Origin: Oscillospiraceae bacterium
GTDB taxonomy: Bacteria > Bacillota > Clostridia > Oscillospirales > Oscillospiraceae
Direction of reading: 5' to 3'
NCBI GenBank assembly: GCA_018385135.1
Contig: JAHAWY010000050.1
Span: 1-64,000, forward strand
DNA length: 64,000 nucleotides
Below the pieces are notes generated by a model. That model had not been told where the DNA came from. It was given only the letters and a program-made list of their open reading frames with translations, and did no database searches. The number at the start of each line of letters is the position of its first letter. Position 1 is the first letter of the stretch. A program made the position numbers and the translations under genes. Of this stretch, positions 41,713 through 50,769 are shown in pieces.

Positions 41713-43113
41713 ATGAAAACAGATATAGTAATCGTCGGAGCCGGACCTGCCGGCATTTTTACCGCTCTTGAGCTTATCCGCAGGGGAAGTAAAAAGAAAA
41801 TAGTCATGGTAGAAAAGGGCGTTGCCGTTGAAAAGCGCCGCTGTCCCAAGGCTAAGACAAAAGACTGCGTCAATTGCAAGCCCTATTGCCATATAACCAC
41901 CGGCTTTTCAGGCGCGGGCGCGTTTTCAGACGGAAAGCTTTCCCTGAGCTATGAGGTCGGCGGCGATTTGCCCACTCTTATCGGTGAGAATACGGCGCAG
42001 GAGCTTATAAACTACGCCGATGGTATCTATCTTGAGTTTGGTGCCGATACAAAGATCGAAGGCGTCAGCGACTACGAGGCGGTCAAGGAGATAAGAAAAA
42101 ACGCAATTCAAGCGGGCTTGAAGCTGGTAGACTGCCCCATCCGCCATATGGGCACGGAAAAAGCTCAGGACATCTACTACCGCATTGAGCAATACCTCAT
42201 CGAAAACGGCGTTGAGCTTATGTTCGGCTACGAATGCGACAACGTGATTTTGCAGGAGGACAAATGCCTGGGCGTTGTCATCCACAAGGGTGAGGAAAAC
42301 CTCGAAATATTTGCCGACAAAACCGTTATTGCCACCGGCAGGCGCGGCGCTGAGTGGCTGGAGAAAATCTGTGCCGAGCACAGCATCGCCCACCAGCCCG
42401 GCACTGTCGATATCGGCGTGCGCGTTGAGGTTCGCAACGAGGTCATGGAAAAGGTGAATGACGTTTTGTACGAGTCTAAGCTCATTGGTTATCCAAGACC
42501 CTTTAAAAACAAGGTGCGCACCTTCTGCCAAAACCCCGGCGGCTTTGTAAGCCAAGAAAACTACGATGACGACCTCGCTGTTGTAAATGGACACAGCTAT
42601 AAGGACAAAAAGTCGGACAATACAAATCTTGCCATCTTATGCTCGCATAACTTCAGCTATCCATTTAACCAGCCCATTGCCTATGCACAAAAGGTTGGCG
42701 AGCTTACAAATATGCTCGGTGCGGGGCACATTATGGTTCAGCGCTTTGGAGACATTCTGGACGGCAAGCGCACTTGGGAAAAGGAGCTTGCTCAGTCCAA
42801 TGTCCGTCCCACGCTTAAAGATGCCGTGGCGGGCGACATCACCGCCGCCATGCCATATCGCTCTATGATAAACATTATCAACTTTATTCAAGCGGTCGAT
42901 CAGGTCGTTCCGGGCTTTGCCTCCTATGAAACGCTGCTATATTCTCCGGAGCTGAAGTTCTATTCCAACCGCGTTAAGATGGATAAGGATCTCAACACCA
43001 ATGTCAAAGGGCTTCACTGCTTGGGTGACTCCAGCGGCTGGACCCGCGGACTGATGATGGCTTCCATTATGGGCGTTCTTATGGGACGCAAGATAGCCGA
43101 GCAAGAGGACTGA
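41713..43113 (+). CDS. FAD-dependent dehydrogenase (second COG2509-like protein)
   Basis: TDIVIVGAGPAGIFTALELIRRGSKKKIVMVEKG...TTGFSGAGAFSDGKLSLSYEVGG...LHCLGDSSGWTRGLMMASIMGVLMGRKIAEQ. Confidence 0.9.
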   Translation: MKTDIVIVGAGPAGIFTALELIRRGSKKKIVMVEKGVAVEKRRCPKAKTKDCVNCKPYCHITTGFSGAGAFSDGKLSLSYEVGGDLPTLIGENTAQELINYADGIYLEFGADTKIEGVSDYEAVKEIRKNAIQAGLKLVDCPIRHMGTEKAQDIYYRIEQYLIENGVELMFGYECDNVILQEDKCLGVVIHKGEENLEIFADKTVIATGRRGAEWLEKICAEHSIAHQPGTVDIGVRVEVRNEVMEKVNDVLYESKLIGYPRPFKNKVRTFCQNPGGFVSQENYDDDLAVVNGHSYKDKKSDNTNLAILCSHNFSYPFNQPIAYAQKVGELTNMLGAGHIMVQRFGDILDGKRTWEKELAQSNVRPTLKDAVAGDITAAMPYRSMINIINFIQAVDQVVPGFASYETLLYSPELKFYSNRVKMDKDLNTNVKGLHCLGDSSGWTRGLMMASIMGVLMGRKIAEQED

Positions 43114-43122
43114 TACAAAAAA

Positions 43123-43157
43123 CGAGGCAGGGACGTGATTTAAGTCCTTGCCTCATT
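43123..43157. terminator. Terminator between convergent genes
   Basis: gaggcagggac / gtccttgcctc stem. Confidence 0.65.
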
Positions 43158-44654
43158 ATTATTAAGAGCGGAAATCAAAAGCCCCCAGCAAAGCCACATA
43201 AACGGAGAAACGATTATAAGACCCAAGCCGAAAAACGCCTGTATCCAATAGCAGACAAGACCGCAGATAAGACATTTCGCCGCCGTCCCGCCATGCTTTG
43301 CTGCCAAAATTACGCTTGCCGCCTGAGCCGCGAGATGGCATAAGAGAGAAAGCAGCCCGGTGTTGATGAGTATGCCAAGATACTCGTTGTGAGCGTTGTC
43401 TACATAGGATCTGAGGGTTTGTCCCGTCTCCTCAACATATCGGGAAAACTCGATATCCACGCGCAGCGGCAGCGTTCCCGGTCCTGAACCGAGCAGCGGA
43501 CGGTCGGAAAAAAGAGCCAGCGTTTCCCGCCAGATAAGCAGACGCGAGGAGCCGAAGCTATCATCAAAATTGCCGTGCAGAACTTGGGAAAGCTCATAAA
43601 GCGTGCCGCTCTCCGGCGGAATATAATAGACCGCCGCGAGTGACGCGAGGACTATGACGCAGGAGAGGGATGCAAAGAAAACTTGCAGCTTTTTTGGGGG
43701 AAAGTCGCTTTTTTTCAAAAGCAGACTTGCAATCGCCGATGATATGGCTAAAATAAGCAGAGCGGCGCTTATGACAGAAGGAGCGAAATCAACCCTGATC
43801 ACGCCGCTTTCTCTGCCGCCTTGAAAGCCTGATGCCAGACAAAAGGCAAAGCACAAAACAGCAAAGCACTCCAAGGCTCGGCAAAGCCGTCCGCCGTTTG
43901 TTATCAAAAGCGGCGGTGCGATGAGCGCGGTGCAGCAGACTGCGAGTAAGCCTGCGGAAACCTTGCATTCAACAAGGCTGAAGCCGAAAATGGCAATGAC
44001 CGGCAAAAGCCAAACAGGGCGCTTCACGGCAAGGATGTAATACGCCGCGCTTATTGGCAGCAGAAGGCACAGGTAGGCGGAAAACAGGTCGGCGTTGCCG
44101 ATTGTGCCGATGAAGATGGCGGAAAACCTGCTGCCGGCATCATAGAAATTATAATCCGAGGGGAAAAGGTCAAAGGGGTTAAAGCCGAAAAGCTGTGCTA
44201 TGCCGATCAGACAACAAATTACCCCCGATGCTGCCGAAGCTGCGAGGTATGCGCATTTAGGCTCGGCAAAGCGAGCCGTTCCAAAAAGGACGGCGGCGCA
44301 AAGGAGAAGGCTCAGCAGCCCGTCAAAGCGCCCCTCGCCCAGAAGAACCGAAGCTCCGTATGGTGAAAAAAGCGCGGACGCGCAGCAGAGTGCGAAATAT
44401 GCCAATATAAGCCGCAACGGAGCATTTCCCGCTCTTGATGTAGCCGCGTCCCTGCTTTTGACCGATGCGGCGACAGTGAGCATAAGCCACAGCAGCGTGA
44501 GCACGGCGAAGAACACGGATTTCGACACGGTGAGCCGTGTATAGCCCCAAAAGCCGACAAACAGCGGGTAAATCAGGAGCATAGCCAATATGTACTTGTC
44601 GGTCAGCCGGCTGGCAGCGCCGGCTTCTTTAATGAAAGCGGACAGCTTTTTCAA
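43140..44654 (-). CDS. O-antigen ligase/polymerase-like multi-TM protein
   Basis: Many TM segments; SSRLLIWRETLALFSDRPLLGSGPGTLPL...VDNAHNEYLGILINTGLLSLLCHL is the Wzy_C-type signature. Likely TTG start at 44654. Confidence 0.8.
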   Translation of the reverse strand: MKKLSAFIKEAGAASRLTDKYILAMLLIYPLFVGFWGYTRLTVSKSVFFAVLTLLWLMLTVAASVKSRDAATSRAGNAPLRLILAYFALCCASALFSPYGASVLLGEGRFDGLLSLLLCAAVLFGTARFAEPKCAYLAASAASGVICCLIGIAQLFGFNPFDLFPSDYNFYDAGSRFSAIFIGTIGNADLFSAYLCLLLPISAAYYILAVKRPVWLLPVIAIFGFSLVECKVSAGLLAVCCTALIAPPLLITNGGRLCRALECFAVLCFAFCLASGFQGGRESGVIRVDFAPSVISAALLILAISSAIASLLLKKSDFPPKKLQVFFASLSCVIVLASLAAVYYIPPESGTLYELSQVLHGNFDDSFGSSRLLIWRETLALFSDRPLLGSGPGTLPLRVDIEFSRYVEETGQTLRSYVDNAHNEYLGILINTGLLSLLCHLAAQAASVILAAKHGGTAAKCLICGLVCYWIQAFFGLGLIIVSPFMWLCWGLLISALNNNEART

Positions 44655-44728
44655 ATGAGATACCACCAAGTATACATAATGTTGGTTAACATAAATATAG
44701 TTTACATAACTGCTTGGAGGACGAAGCA

Positions 44729-45490
44729 ATGATATTTGATACTCACGCCCATTACACTGACGAAGCCTTTGACGAGGATAGAAACGAGCTTATTCAAAGC
44801 CTGCGCGACGGGAGGGTCGGGCTTGTTATGAATAACTCCTGTGACGCTGCCAGCAGTGAGGCGGCTTTGGCTCTTTCGGAGAAATATCCGTTTATATATG
44901 CAGCCGTCGGCTGGCATCCTGAGGGGGCGGAGGAGTTTGACGAGGGCTGTGTCGAGAAGCTTCGCCGCTGGGCAAAGCATCCAAAGGTGAGGGCGATTGG
45001 CGAGATTGGCTTGGACTATTATTATGAAACGCCTGAAAGAGAGCTTCAAAAGCGTGTTTTCCGCCGCCAGCTTGAGCTGGCGGCAGAGCTTGGACTGCCG
45101 GTAGTCGTCCATGACCGAGAGGCACATGAGGATTGTATGGAGATTCTTCGCGCCTTTCCCGAGGTGAGGGGAGAATTTCACTGCTACTCCGGCAGTGCGG
45201 AGATGGCAAAGGAGATTTTGGCGCGTGGCTGGTATTTGGGCTTTACCGGAGTAATAACATTTAAAAACGCGCGTAAGGCTATCGAGGTGCTTGAGATATG
45301 TCCGCCGGAGCGCATACTAATCGAGACTGATTGCCCATATCTGGCACCCGTTCCGCTTCGCGGAAAGCGAAACGATTCACGCAATCTAATATATGTTGCC
45401 GAAAGGATAGCTGAAATCAAGGGCATGAGCACTCAGGAGGTCATATGCCTTACGACCGAAAACGGCAAGCGCTTTTTCGGAATTGAATAA
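44729..45490 (+). CDS. TatD family deoxyribonuclease
   Basis: MIFDTHAHYTDEAFDEDRNELI...GWHPEGAEEF...AIGEIGLDYYYETPERELQKRVFRRQLELAAELGLPVVVHDREAHEDC...LIETDCPYLAPVPLRGKRNDSRNL. Confidence 0.94.
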   Translation: MIFDTHAHYTDEAFDEDRNELIQSLRDGRVGLVMNNSCDAASSEAALALSEKYPFIYAAVGWHPEGAEEFDEGCVEKLRRWAKHPKVRAIGEIGLDYYYETPERELQKRVFRRQLELAAELGLPVVVHDREAHEDCMEILRAFPEVRGEFHCYSGSAEMAKEILARGWYLGFTGVITFKNARKAIEVLEICPPERILIETDCPYLAPVPLRGKRNDSRNLIYVAERIAEIKGMSTQEVICLTTENGKRFFGIE

Positions 45491-45554
45491 AAAGCAAGGC
45501 TGCTTCATTTGCGCCGTGTGGCGGCGAGATGAGGCAGCTTTGCTGTTATTGTTG

Positions 45555-46634
45555 TCAATCCTCAAATTTTGGACCGTAGCAGTCGCTGCCAAGAACCTCG
45601 GCAAGCCCTGTGAGTACGGAGGAAATACCGCTTCTGTGGTAGGCAACGCCCGGTGTGCTGAATTTTGGAGCAGGTGCATTATCAATGGGGAGCATAACGC
45701 GTACATGAGTGCCTTCGCCCTCGCGGCTTTCGATGAGAAGAACGCCCTTGTGAAGACGGGCGATGCTGAAGGAAATGTATAATCCCAGCCCGCCGCTGTT
45801 GTCCGGATTGGTTAAGTCCTGCTCACTTAGGGGCATTTTAAAAAGTCGTGAGAGCTTATCTTGAGGAATGCCGTCTCCGTCGTCGTCTACGGAGAGAATT
45901 ATGCTCTCGCCTGTGCGGCGCAGGGAAACTGTGATGTGGTCGCCTGCTGTTGTATGTTTCAGACTGTTTGAAAGAAGGTTCAAAAGAAGCTGCTCAATAC
46001 GCTCGGGATCAACAACTGCCGTAAGCTCGCTCTCTGAGCAGGTGAAGCTGATTGAAGCGTCGGAACCGGAGCGCAGGGAGGATACTGTGTCCGTTATATC
46101 GGAGCATAGCTTTACTAAGTCCGTAGAGATGGGGGAAAACAGAATATCTCCGCTTTCCAGAGAGGCTGCGCTGTCAACTTGGGTGATCGTGCGAAGAAGC
46201 CGGTAGTAGTAGTGGTAGAGCATGGAGATGTGCTGTTCTTTAGGCTGCTTCCCATCTTCAAGACGTGAAAAGCAATGATCCGCCGCCATTTTAAGCCCCA
46301 TGGCGTTGCCTCGGAGACTGCTGACTATTCGACGGGATATAGGATAAAGGAAGCCTTCGGCTTGCATTCTTTCAATGAATAGCAGCGTTAAGCCGTCCTC
46401 GCGCAGGACAGAAACGGTTGCTTCTATGCCCATTATTTCCGTAGCCATTACGAAGCTGTCTGCGGTGGTTTCCAGCAGCTCGCGGGGTAAAACATCCTTT
46501 GCGGCAGTGCCTGTTAATGAAGTGCCGAAAAGGCTGTCTGCGGCAGGATTGGCAAAAACTATTGTAGAGCCGTCGATTCCAAGCAAAGCCTCGTGAACCG
46601 CAGAGAAGAGCTTTGAGAGCGTTGTGTTGTTCAT
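45555..46634 (-). CDS. Sensor histidine kinase-like protein (PAS plus HATPase_c)
   Basis: PAS-like N-terminus (HEALLGIDGSTIVFANPAADSLFG) and N/G boxes (LLLNLLSNSLKHTTAGDHITVSL...LSVDDDGDGIPQDKLSRLFKMP...GGLGLYISFSIARLHKG). Confidence 0.82.
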   Translation of the reverse strand: MNNTTLSKLFSAVHEALLGIDGSTIVFANPAADSLFGTSLTGTAAKDVLPRELLETTADSFVMATEIMGIEATVSVLREDGLTLLFIERMQAEGFLYPISRRIVSSLRGNAMGLKMAADHCFSRLEDGKQPKEQHISMLYHYYYRLLRTITQVDSAASLESGDILFSPISTDLVKLCSDITDTVSSLRSGSDASISFTCSESELTAVVDPERIEQLLLNLLSNSLKHTTAGDHITVSLRRTGESIILSVDDDGDGIPQDKLSRLFKMPLSEQDLTNPDNSGGLGLYISFSIARLHKGVLLIESREGEGTHVRVMLPIDNAPAPKFSTPGVAYHRSGISSVLTGLAEVLGSDCYGPKFED

Positions 46635-47026
46635 CATAGCGGGCAGCCTCCAATCTGGGGATTAGTATTTGCCGGAAAGAGGAAAATATGTCCGTCGAAT
46701 TATAGTATCAGATTTTCCGAGCTTTTACAATTCTTTTTGACATTATTAATGTCAAAAAGAAATTTTTGCGCCAAAGTATGGGGTTAGACGGGGGGAATTA
46801 CTGTAAGTAATGCCACAGCAGATGACAGACGCGGCGGTAAAAATATGTGCAATGACTTTAATTTTGCTGCAAAGCCGTTCTTTTCCTTGATTTTTGATTT
46901 GCTTTGGTGTAAAGTTATACGGCTTAAAGTTGTGCTTTCGCGGCAGCGCCTTGAAGCAAGAAGCCGGAGTTTTCGGCATATATAATACCGACACGGGTTT
47001 GCCCTGTTTATTTCGGAGGTGGAAAA

Positions 47027-48661
47027 ATGTCGGCATCAAAAAACCAGAATTATCTTCATGGAGCGGCTATTCTTGCCGTTGCGGTCGTAATAGTAAAAAT
47101 CCTCGGCGCGATTTATAAAATTCCTCTGGGCAATATCCTTAACGACGAGGGCTTTGCTCATTTCAATGTCGCTTACAATCTCTATAATGTCCTGCTTACT
47201 CTTTCCACCGCGGGTCTTCCTATTGCGCTTGCAAAGCTGATTTCGGAGGCTAACAGTCTCAATAAGCCGCTTCAGATAAAAAGAACCTTTAATGTTGCGA
47301 TTACCTCGTTTGTTGTTCTGGGCGCGGCGGGTTCGGCGGTCATGCTTGCCTTTCCAACCGAGCTTGCTGCGTTCATGGAGGACGTTGAAGCAAGCCAGAG
47401 CATACTGACGATGGCACCCTCGGTTATACTCGTTTGTATAATGTCTGCTTTCCGCGGCTACACTCAAGGATTGTCGGATATGCGTCCAACCTCGGTTTCT
47501 CAGGTTATTGAGGTCGCGGGCAAGGTGATTTTCGGTCTGGCGGCGGTTTTGCTGCTGGAGCGTCAGGGCGCAAGCCTCCCCATTCTGTCCGCAGGCGCTA
47601 TCTCCGGAGTGTCGTTCGGCTCTCTTGTCGCCTGCGTCTATATTGGCGTTGTTGCCATAAAGCGCATGAAGGACGAGTCTTTGCGCCTTGCAGAGCATCC
47701 CGGGGATGCCGACACGGAAACGGACAGCAGCAAGGCAATTTTAAAGCGCCTTGTCAAAATCGGTATCCCGATAGCCCTCGGCTCGTGCGTTCTTAGCGTT
47801 ATTACGCTGGTCAACACTAAGCTGGTTCTCGGCAGACTTCAAAATGCCGCCGGCTTCTCGTTCGAGGACGCAAAGGTGCTTTTTGGCGTATATTCCAAAG
47901 CGCTGACCCTTTACAATCTTCCCGCTGCGATCATTACACCGCTGACCATCAGCGTCGTTCCCGCCATCGCGGGCTTTCTTGCAAAGAAGCATTACAGCGA
48001 GGCGAAAACCGTCATTGAATCCTCGCTTCGTATTTCCACCATCATCGCCCTGCCAATGGCTGTGGGGCTGAGCGTGCTTTCCGGACCTATTATGGACGGT
48101 CTTTATTACGGCAGCGCCGAGCAGGGAACTACATTGCTTGCAATAATGGGAGCGGCTTCGTTCTTCGTTTGCCTTTCTTTGATGACCACCGCGATTTTGC
48201 AGGCGGGCGGTCGTGAGAGACTGCCTATGTATACTATGCTCATCGGTGGAACGATGAACATAGTCCTCAATTGGTTTCTGGTGGGCAATCCCAATATCAA
48301 TATATTCGGCGCTCCAATCGGCACGCTGCTTTGTTATGTTGTTATGAGCGGGCTCAACCTCTGGTTCGTTATGAATAAGCTCCCGGAAAGACCGAAGCTT
48401 GCAAAGGTCTTTTTAATGCCTGCCATCAACTGCCTTATCATGGGCTTTGTGGCATGGCTGCTTTATCCCGCTGTTTTGGGTCTTATTGGCGCGGGTACGC
48501 AGCCTGAAAGAAAGCTCGTGCTAATCGGTCTTGTTGCCGCCATAGGCGCTGCTATTATTGTATACCTGCTGCTCACCATAGTGACCAGAGCGATCACACT
48601 TGACGACATGAAGCTTGTTCCCAAGGGTGAGAAAATAGCGGAGCTGTTGCATATAAAATAG
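47027..48661 (+). CDS. SpoVB/YabM-like MATE/MOP-superfamily polysaccharide flippase
   Basis: AAILAVAVVIVKILGAIYKIPLGNILNDEGFAHFNVAYNLYNVLLTLSTAGLPIALAKLISE, about 14 TM segments. Confidence 0.9.
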   Translation: MSASKNQNYLHGAAILAVAVVIVKILGAIYKIPLGNILNDEGFAHFNVAYNLYNVLLTLSTAGLPIALAKLISEANSLNKPLQIKRTFNVAITSFVVLGAAGSAVMLAFPTELAAFMEDVEASQSILTMAPSVILVCIMSAFRGYTQGLSDMRPTSVSQVIEVAGKVIFGLAAVLLLERQGASLPILSAGAISGVSFGSLVACVYIGVVAIKRMKDESLRLAEHPGDADTETDSSKAILKRLVKIGIPIALGSCVLSVITLVNTKLVLGRLQNAAGFSFEDAKVLFGVYSKALTLYNLPAAIITPLTISVVPAIAGFLAKKHYSEAKTVIESSLRISTIIALPMAVGLSVLSGPIMDGLYYGSAEQGTTLLAIMGAASFFVCLSLMTTAILQAGGRERLPMYTMLIGGTMNIVLNWFLVGNPNINIFGAPIGTLLCYVVMSGLNLWFVMNKLPERPKLAKVFLMPAINCLIMGFVAWLLYPAVLGLIGAGTQPERKLVLIGLVAAIGAAIIVYLLLTIVTRAITLDDMKLVPKGEKIAELLHIK

Positions 48662-48846
48662 AAAAGTTACAAGATTTTTTGACGTCTGCAAGAAAAAAGT
48701 AAAACTGTAACCGGGTATAAATTGTTTTGATTTTCCTTGAAAAGACTCGTTTTTTTGTAATTCTTTGAATTATATGCACAGTCCCGGTGCAAACTTTTCA
48801 TAGGATTTTACAAAGATAAAATACAGCTTGCGGAAGTGGTGAAATT

Positions 48847-49653
48847 GTGGTAGATTTTGAATGTAAATCGTCGTATGATCTTGACGACTTCAGAAAGGTA
48901 ATTGCGATACTGCGCTCGCCAGGCGGATGCCCGTGGGACATTGAGCAAACGCATGAGAGTATTCGCCGCAATTTGCTTGAGGAAGCCTATGAGGTCTGCG
49001 AGGCGATAGACGAGCGCGACCCCGACCATCTCAAGGAGGAGCTTGGTGACCTGCTGATGCAGGTCATCTTCCACTCTCGCATTGAGGAGGAAAAGGGCGT
49101 TTTCAATCTGGACGATGTGGCGGATGCCGCTGTTAAAAAGCTTATCTTTCGCCATCCTCACGTTTTCGGAGACGTAAGCGTTTCCGACAGCGGCGAGGTT
49201 TTGAAAAACTGGGACGAGCTTAAGCGCCGTGAGAAAGCCCAAACCACCGTTACCAAAACGATGACTGATGTGGCCGAGAGCCTGCCCTCGCTCTGGCGTG
49301 CGGAAAAGGTTCAGAAAAAGGCTTGTAAGGTCGGCTTTGACTGGGAGGATTGCTCCGGCGCGCAGACCAAGCTAACTGAGGAGCTAAACGAGCTTAACGA
49401 GGCAATTGCCGGTGGGGACAAGTCCGCCGTTGAGGAGGAGCTTGGCGACCTGCTTTTTGCATCCGTAAACGTGGCGAGGTTTGTCGGAGTTGATCCTGAA
49501 GCCGCGCTGCATCGAAGCTGCGAAAAATTCATCAGACGCTTTGACTATATCGAAACTCAGGCGCGCTTGGCAGGGCGTGACCTCAAGGATATGAGTCTTG
49601 ATGAGATGGAGGAGCTATACCGGCAGTGTAAGCTGCAAGAGAGCAAGAAATAA
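48847..49653 (+). CDS. mazG: MazG family nucleoside triphosphate pyrophosphohydrolase
   Basis: VIAILRSPGGCPWDIEQTHESIRRNLLEEAYEVCEAIDERDPDHLKEELGDLLMQVIFHS, duplicated MazG domain. GTG start. Confidence 0.95.
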   Translation: MVDFECKSSYDLDDFRKVIAILRSPGGCPWDIEQTHESIRRNLLEEAYEVCEAIDERDPDHLKEELGDLLMQVIFHSRIEEEKGVFNLDDVADAAVKKLIFRHPHVFGDVSVSDSGEVLKNWDELKRREKAQTTVTKTMTDVAESLPSLWRAEKVQKKACKVGFDWEDCSGAQTKLTEELNELNEAIAGGDKSAVEEELGDLLFASVNVARFVGVDPEAALHRSCEKFIRRFDYIETQARLAGRDLKDMSLDEMEELYRQCKLQESKK

Positions 49654-49744
49654 ATCTGCTTAGAGTTTTGCGAGAGAGCTTTGCAAATTTCTATATAATT
49701 CAGTCGGCTTGGAGTCGGCAAAATGTGTTGTTTAGGAGGATATT

Positions 49745-50020
49745 ATGAACAAAGCAGAACTTATCGCCGCAGTTGCGGAGAAGACAGGACTCACAAAGAA
49801 GGACAGTGAGCGCGCAGTTAACGCCACTTTCCAGACCATCACCGAGACCATTGAGACTGGTGAGAAGGTTCAGCTCGTCGGCTTCGGCGTTTTTGATGTC
49901 AAGAATAGAGAAGCCCGCGTTGGTCGCAACCCCAAGACTAAGGAAGAAATCCAGATTCCTGCTTCCCGCGTTCCTGTTTTCAAAGCAGGCAAGGCGCTCA
50001 AGGAAACCATCGATAAATAA
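49745..50020 (+). CDS. hup: DNA-binding protein HU
   Basis: [89 protein letters not shown]. Confidence 0.97.
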   Translation: MNKAELIAAVAEKTGLTKKDSERAVNATFQTITETIETGEKVQLVGFGVFDVKNREARVGRNPKTKEEIQIPASRVPVFKAGKALKETIDK

Positions 50021-50076
50021 ATCAACAATACAAAGGCGCGGAGAGCTTCCGCGCCTTTATCATAGGGAGGAGACTT

Positions 50077-50319
50077 ATGCGTCTTGATAAATACCTTAAA
50101 GTGTCAAGACTGATCAAACGCCGTACAGTTGCAAACGAGGCGTGTGACGGCGAGCGTGTATCCGTCAACGGTCGTGTAGTTAAGGCGTCATATGACGTGA
50201 AGATAGGCGACATTATCGAAATTCGATTTGGCTCGCGTACCCTCAAGGTGGAGGTCATGGCGATAGCCGAGGCTGTTGGAAAGGCGGATGCTCCCGCCAT
50301 GTACCGCGAAATCGTTTGA
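50077..50319 (+). CDS. rqcP: S4-domain RNA-binding protein, RqcP/YabO-like
   Basis: MRLDKYLKVSRLIKRRTVANEACDGERVSVNGRVVKASYDVKIGDIIEIRFGSRTLKVEV; downstream of yabM-mazG homologues. Confidence 0.9.
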   Translation: MRLDKYLKVSRLIKRRTVANEACDGERVSVNGRVVKASYDVKIGDIIEIRFGSRTLKVEVMAIAEAVGKADAPAMYREIV

Positions 50320-50341
50320 ACACCGACTTGATACTAATTGG

Positions 50342-50392
50342 AACGAAATGACACAACGAAAGTGCATCATTCGCTGTGTCATTTCGTTTTTG
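50342..50392 (+). terminator. Terminator after rqcP
   Basis: aacgaaatgacaca / tgtgtcatttcgtt 14 bp stem, then ttttg. Confidence 0.85.
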
Positions 50393-50424
50393 TGTATGGT
50401 TTGAGAAAGGTAATATATCGTTTG

Positions 50425-50760
50425 TCAAGATATAACTTTTGTAACCGTTTTGAGATAGAACAGCGAGGAACCAAATTGTGAAAGTAAGCTATGAATATAT
50501 TGTCGAATTCGGTCATTTTTGGGGATGTTCAAAACTCGGTTCATAATGTTGAAAACCATTGAATAATCTAAATTAGCGGTCACGCCTTTCCAAACTGACG
50601 AATATTCACTGCCGGTGAATATGAAGGCTTAGCATCATTTTTAGTCGAAAATTGTTGCAAAAAATGAAACGATGATAAAGCATCTTGACACGAATAAATA
50701 GGGATATCTAAATCAAAGCCGCCATATAGTGTCTTGACGAGGTGGGACAACACCGTATGG
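50425..50760 (-). pseudogene. Decayed, frameshifted coding remnant of unknown family
   Basis: Minus strand frame 1 (...VKTLYGGFDLDIPIYSCQDALSSFHFLQQFSTKNDA) appears to continue after a frameshift near 50630 in another frame: AFIFTGSEYSSVWKGVTANLDYSMVFNIMNRVLNIPKNDRIRQYIHSLLSQFGSSLFYLKTVTKVIS*. Upstream border approximate. Confidence 0.45.
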
Positions 50761-50769
50761 AGGGATGAT

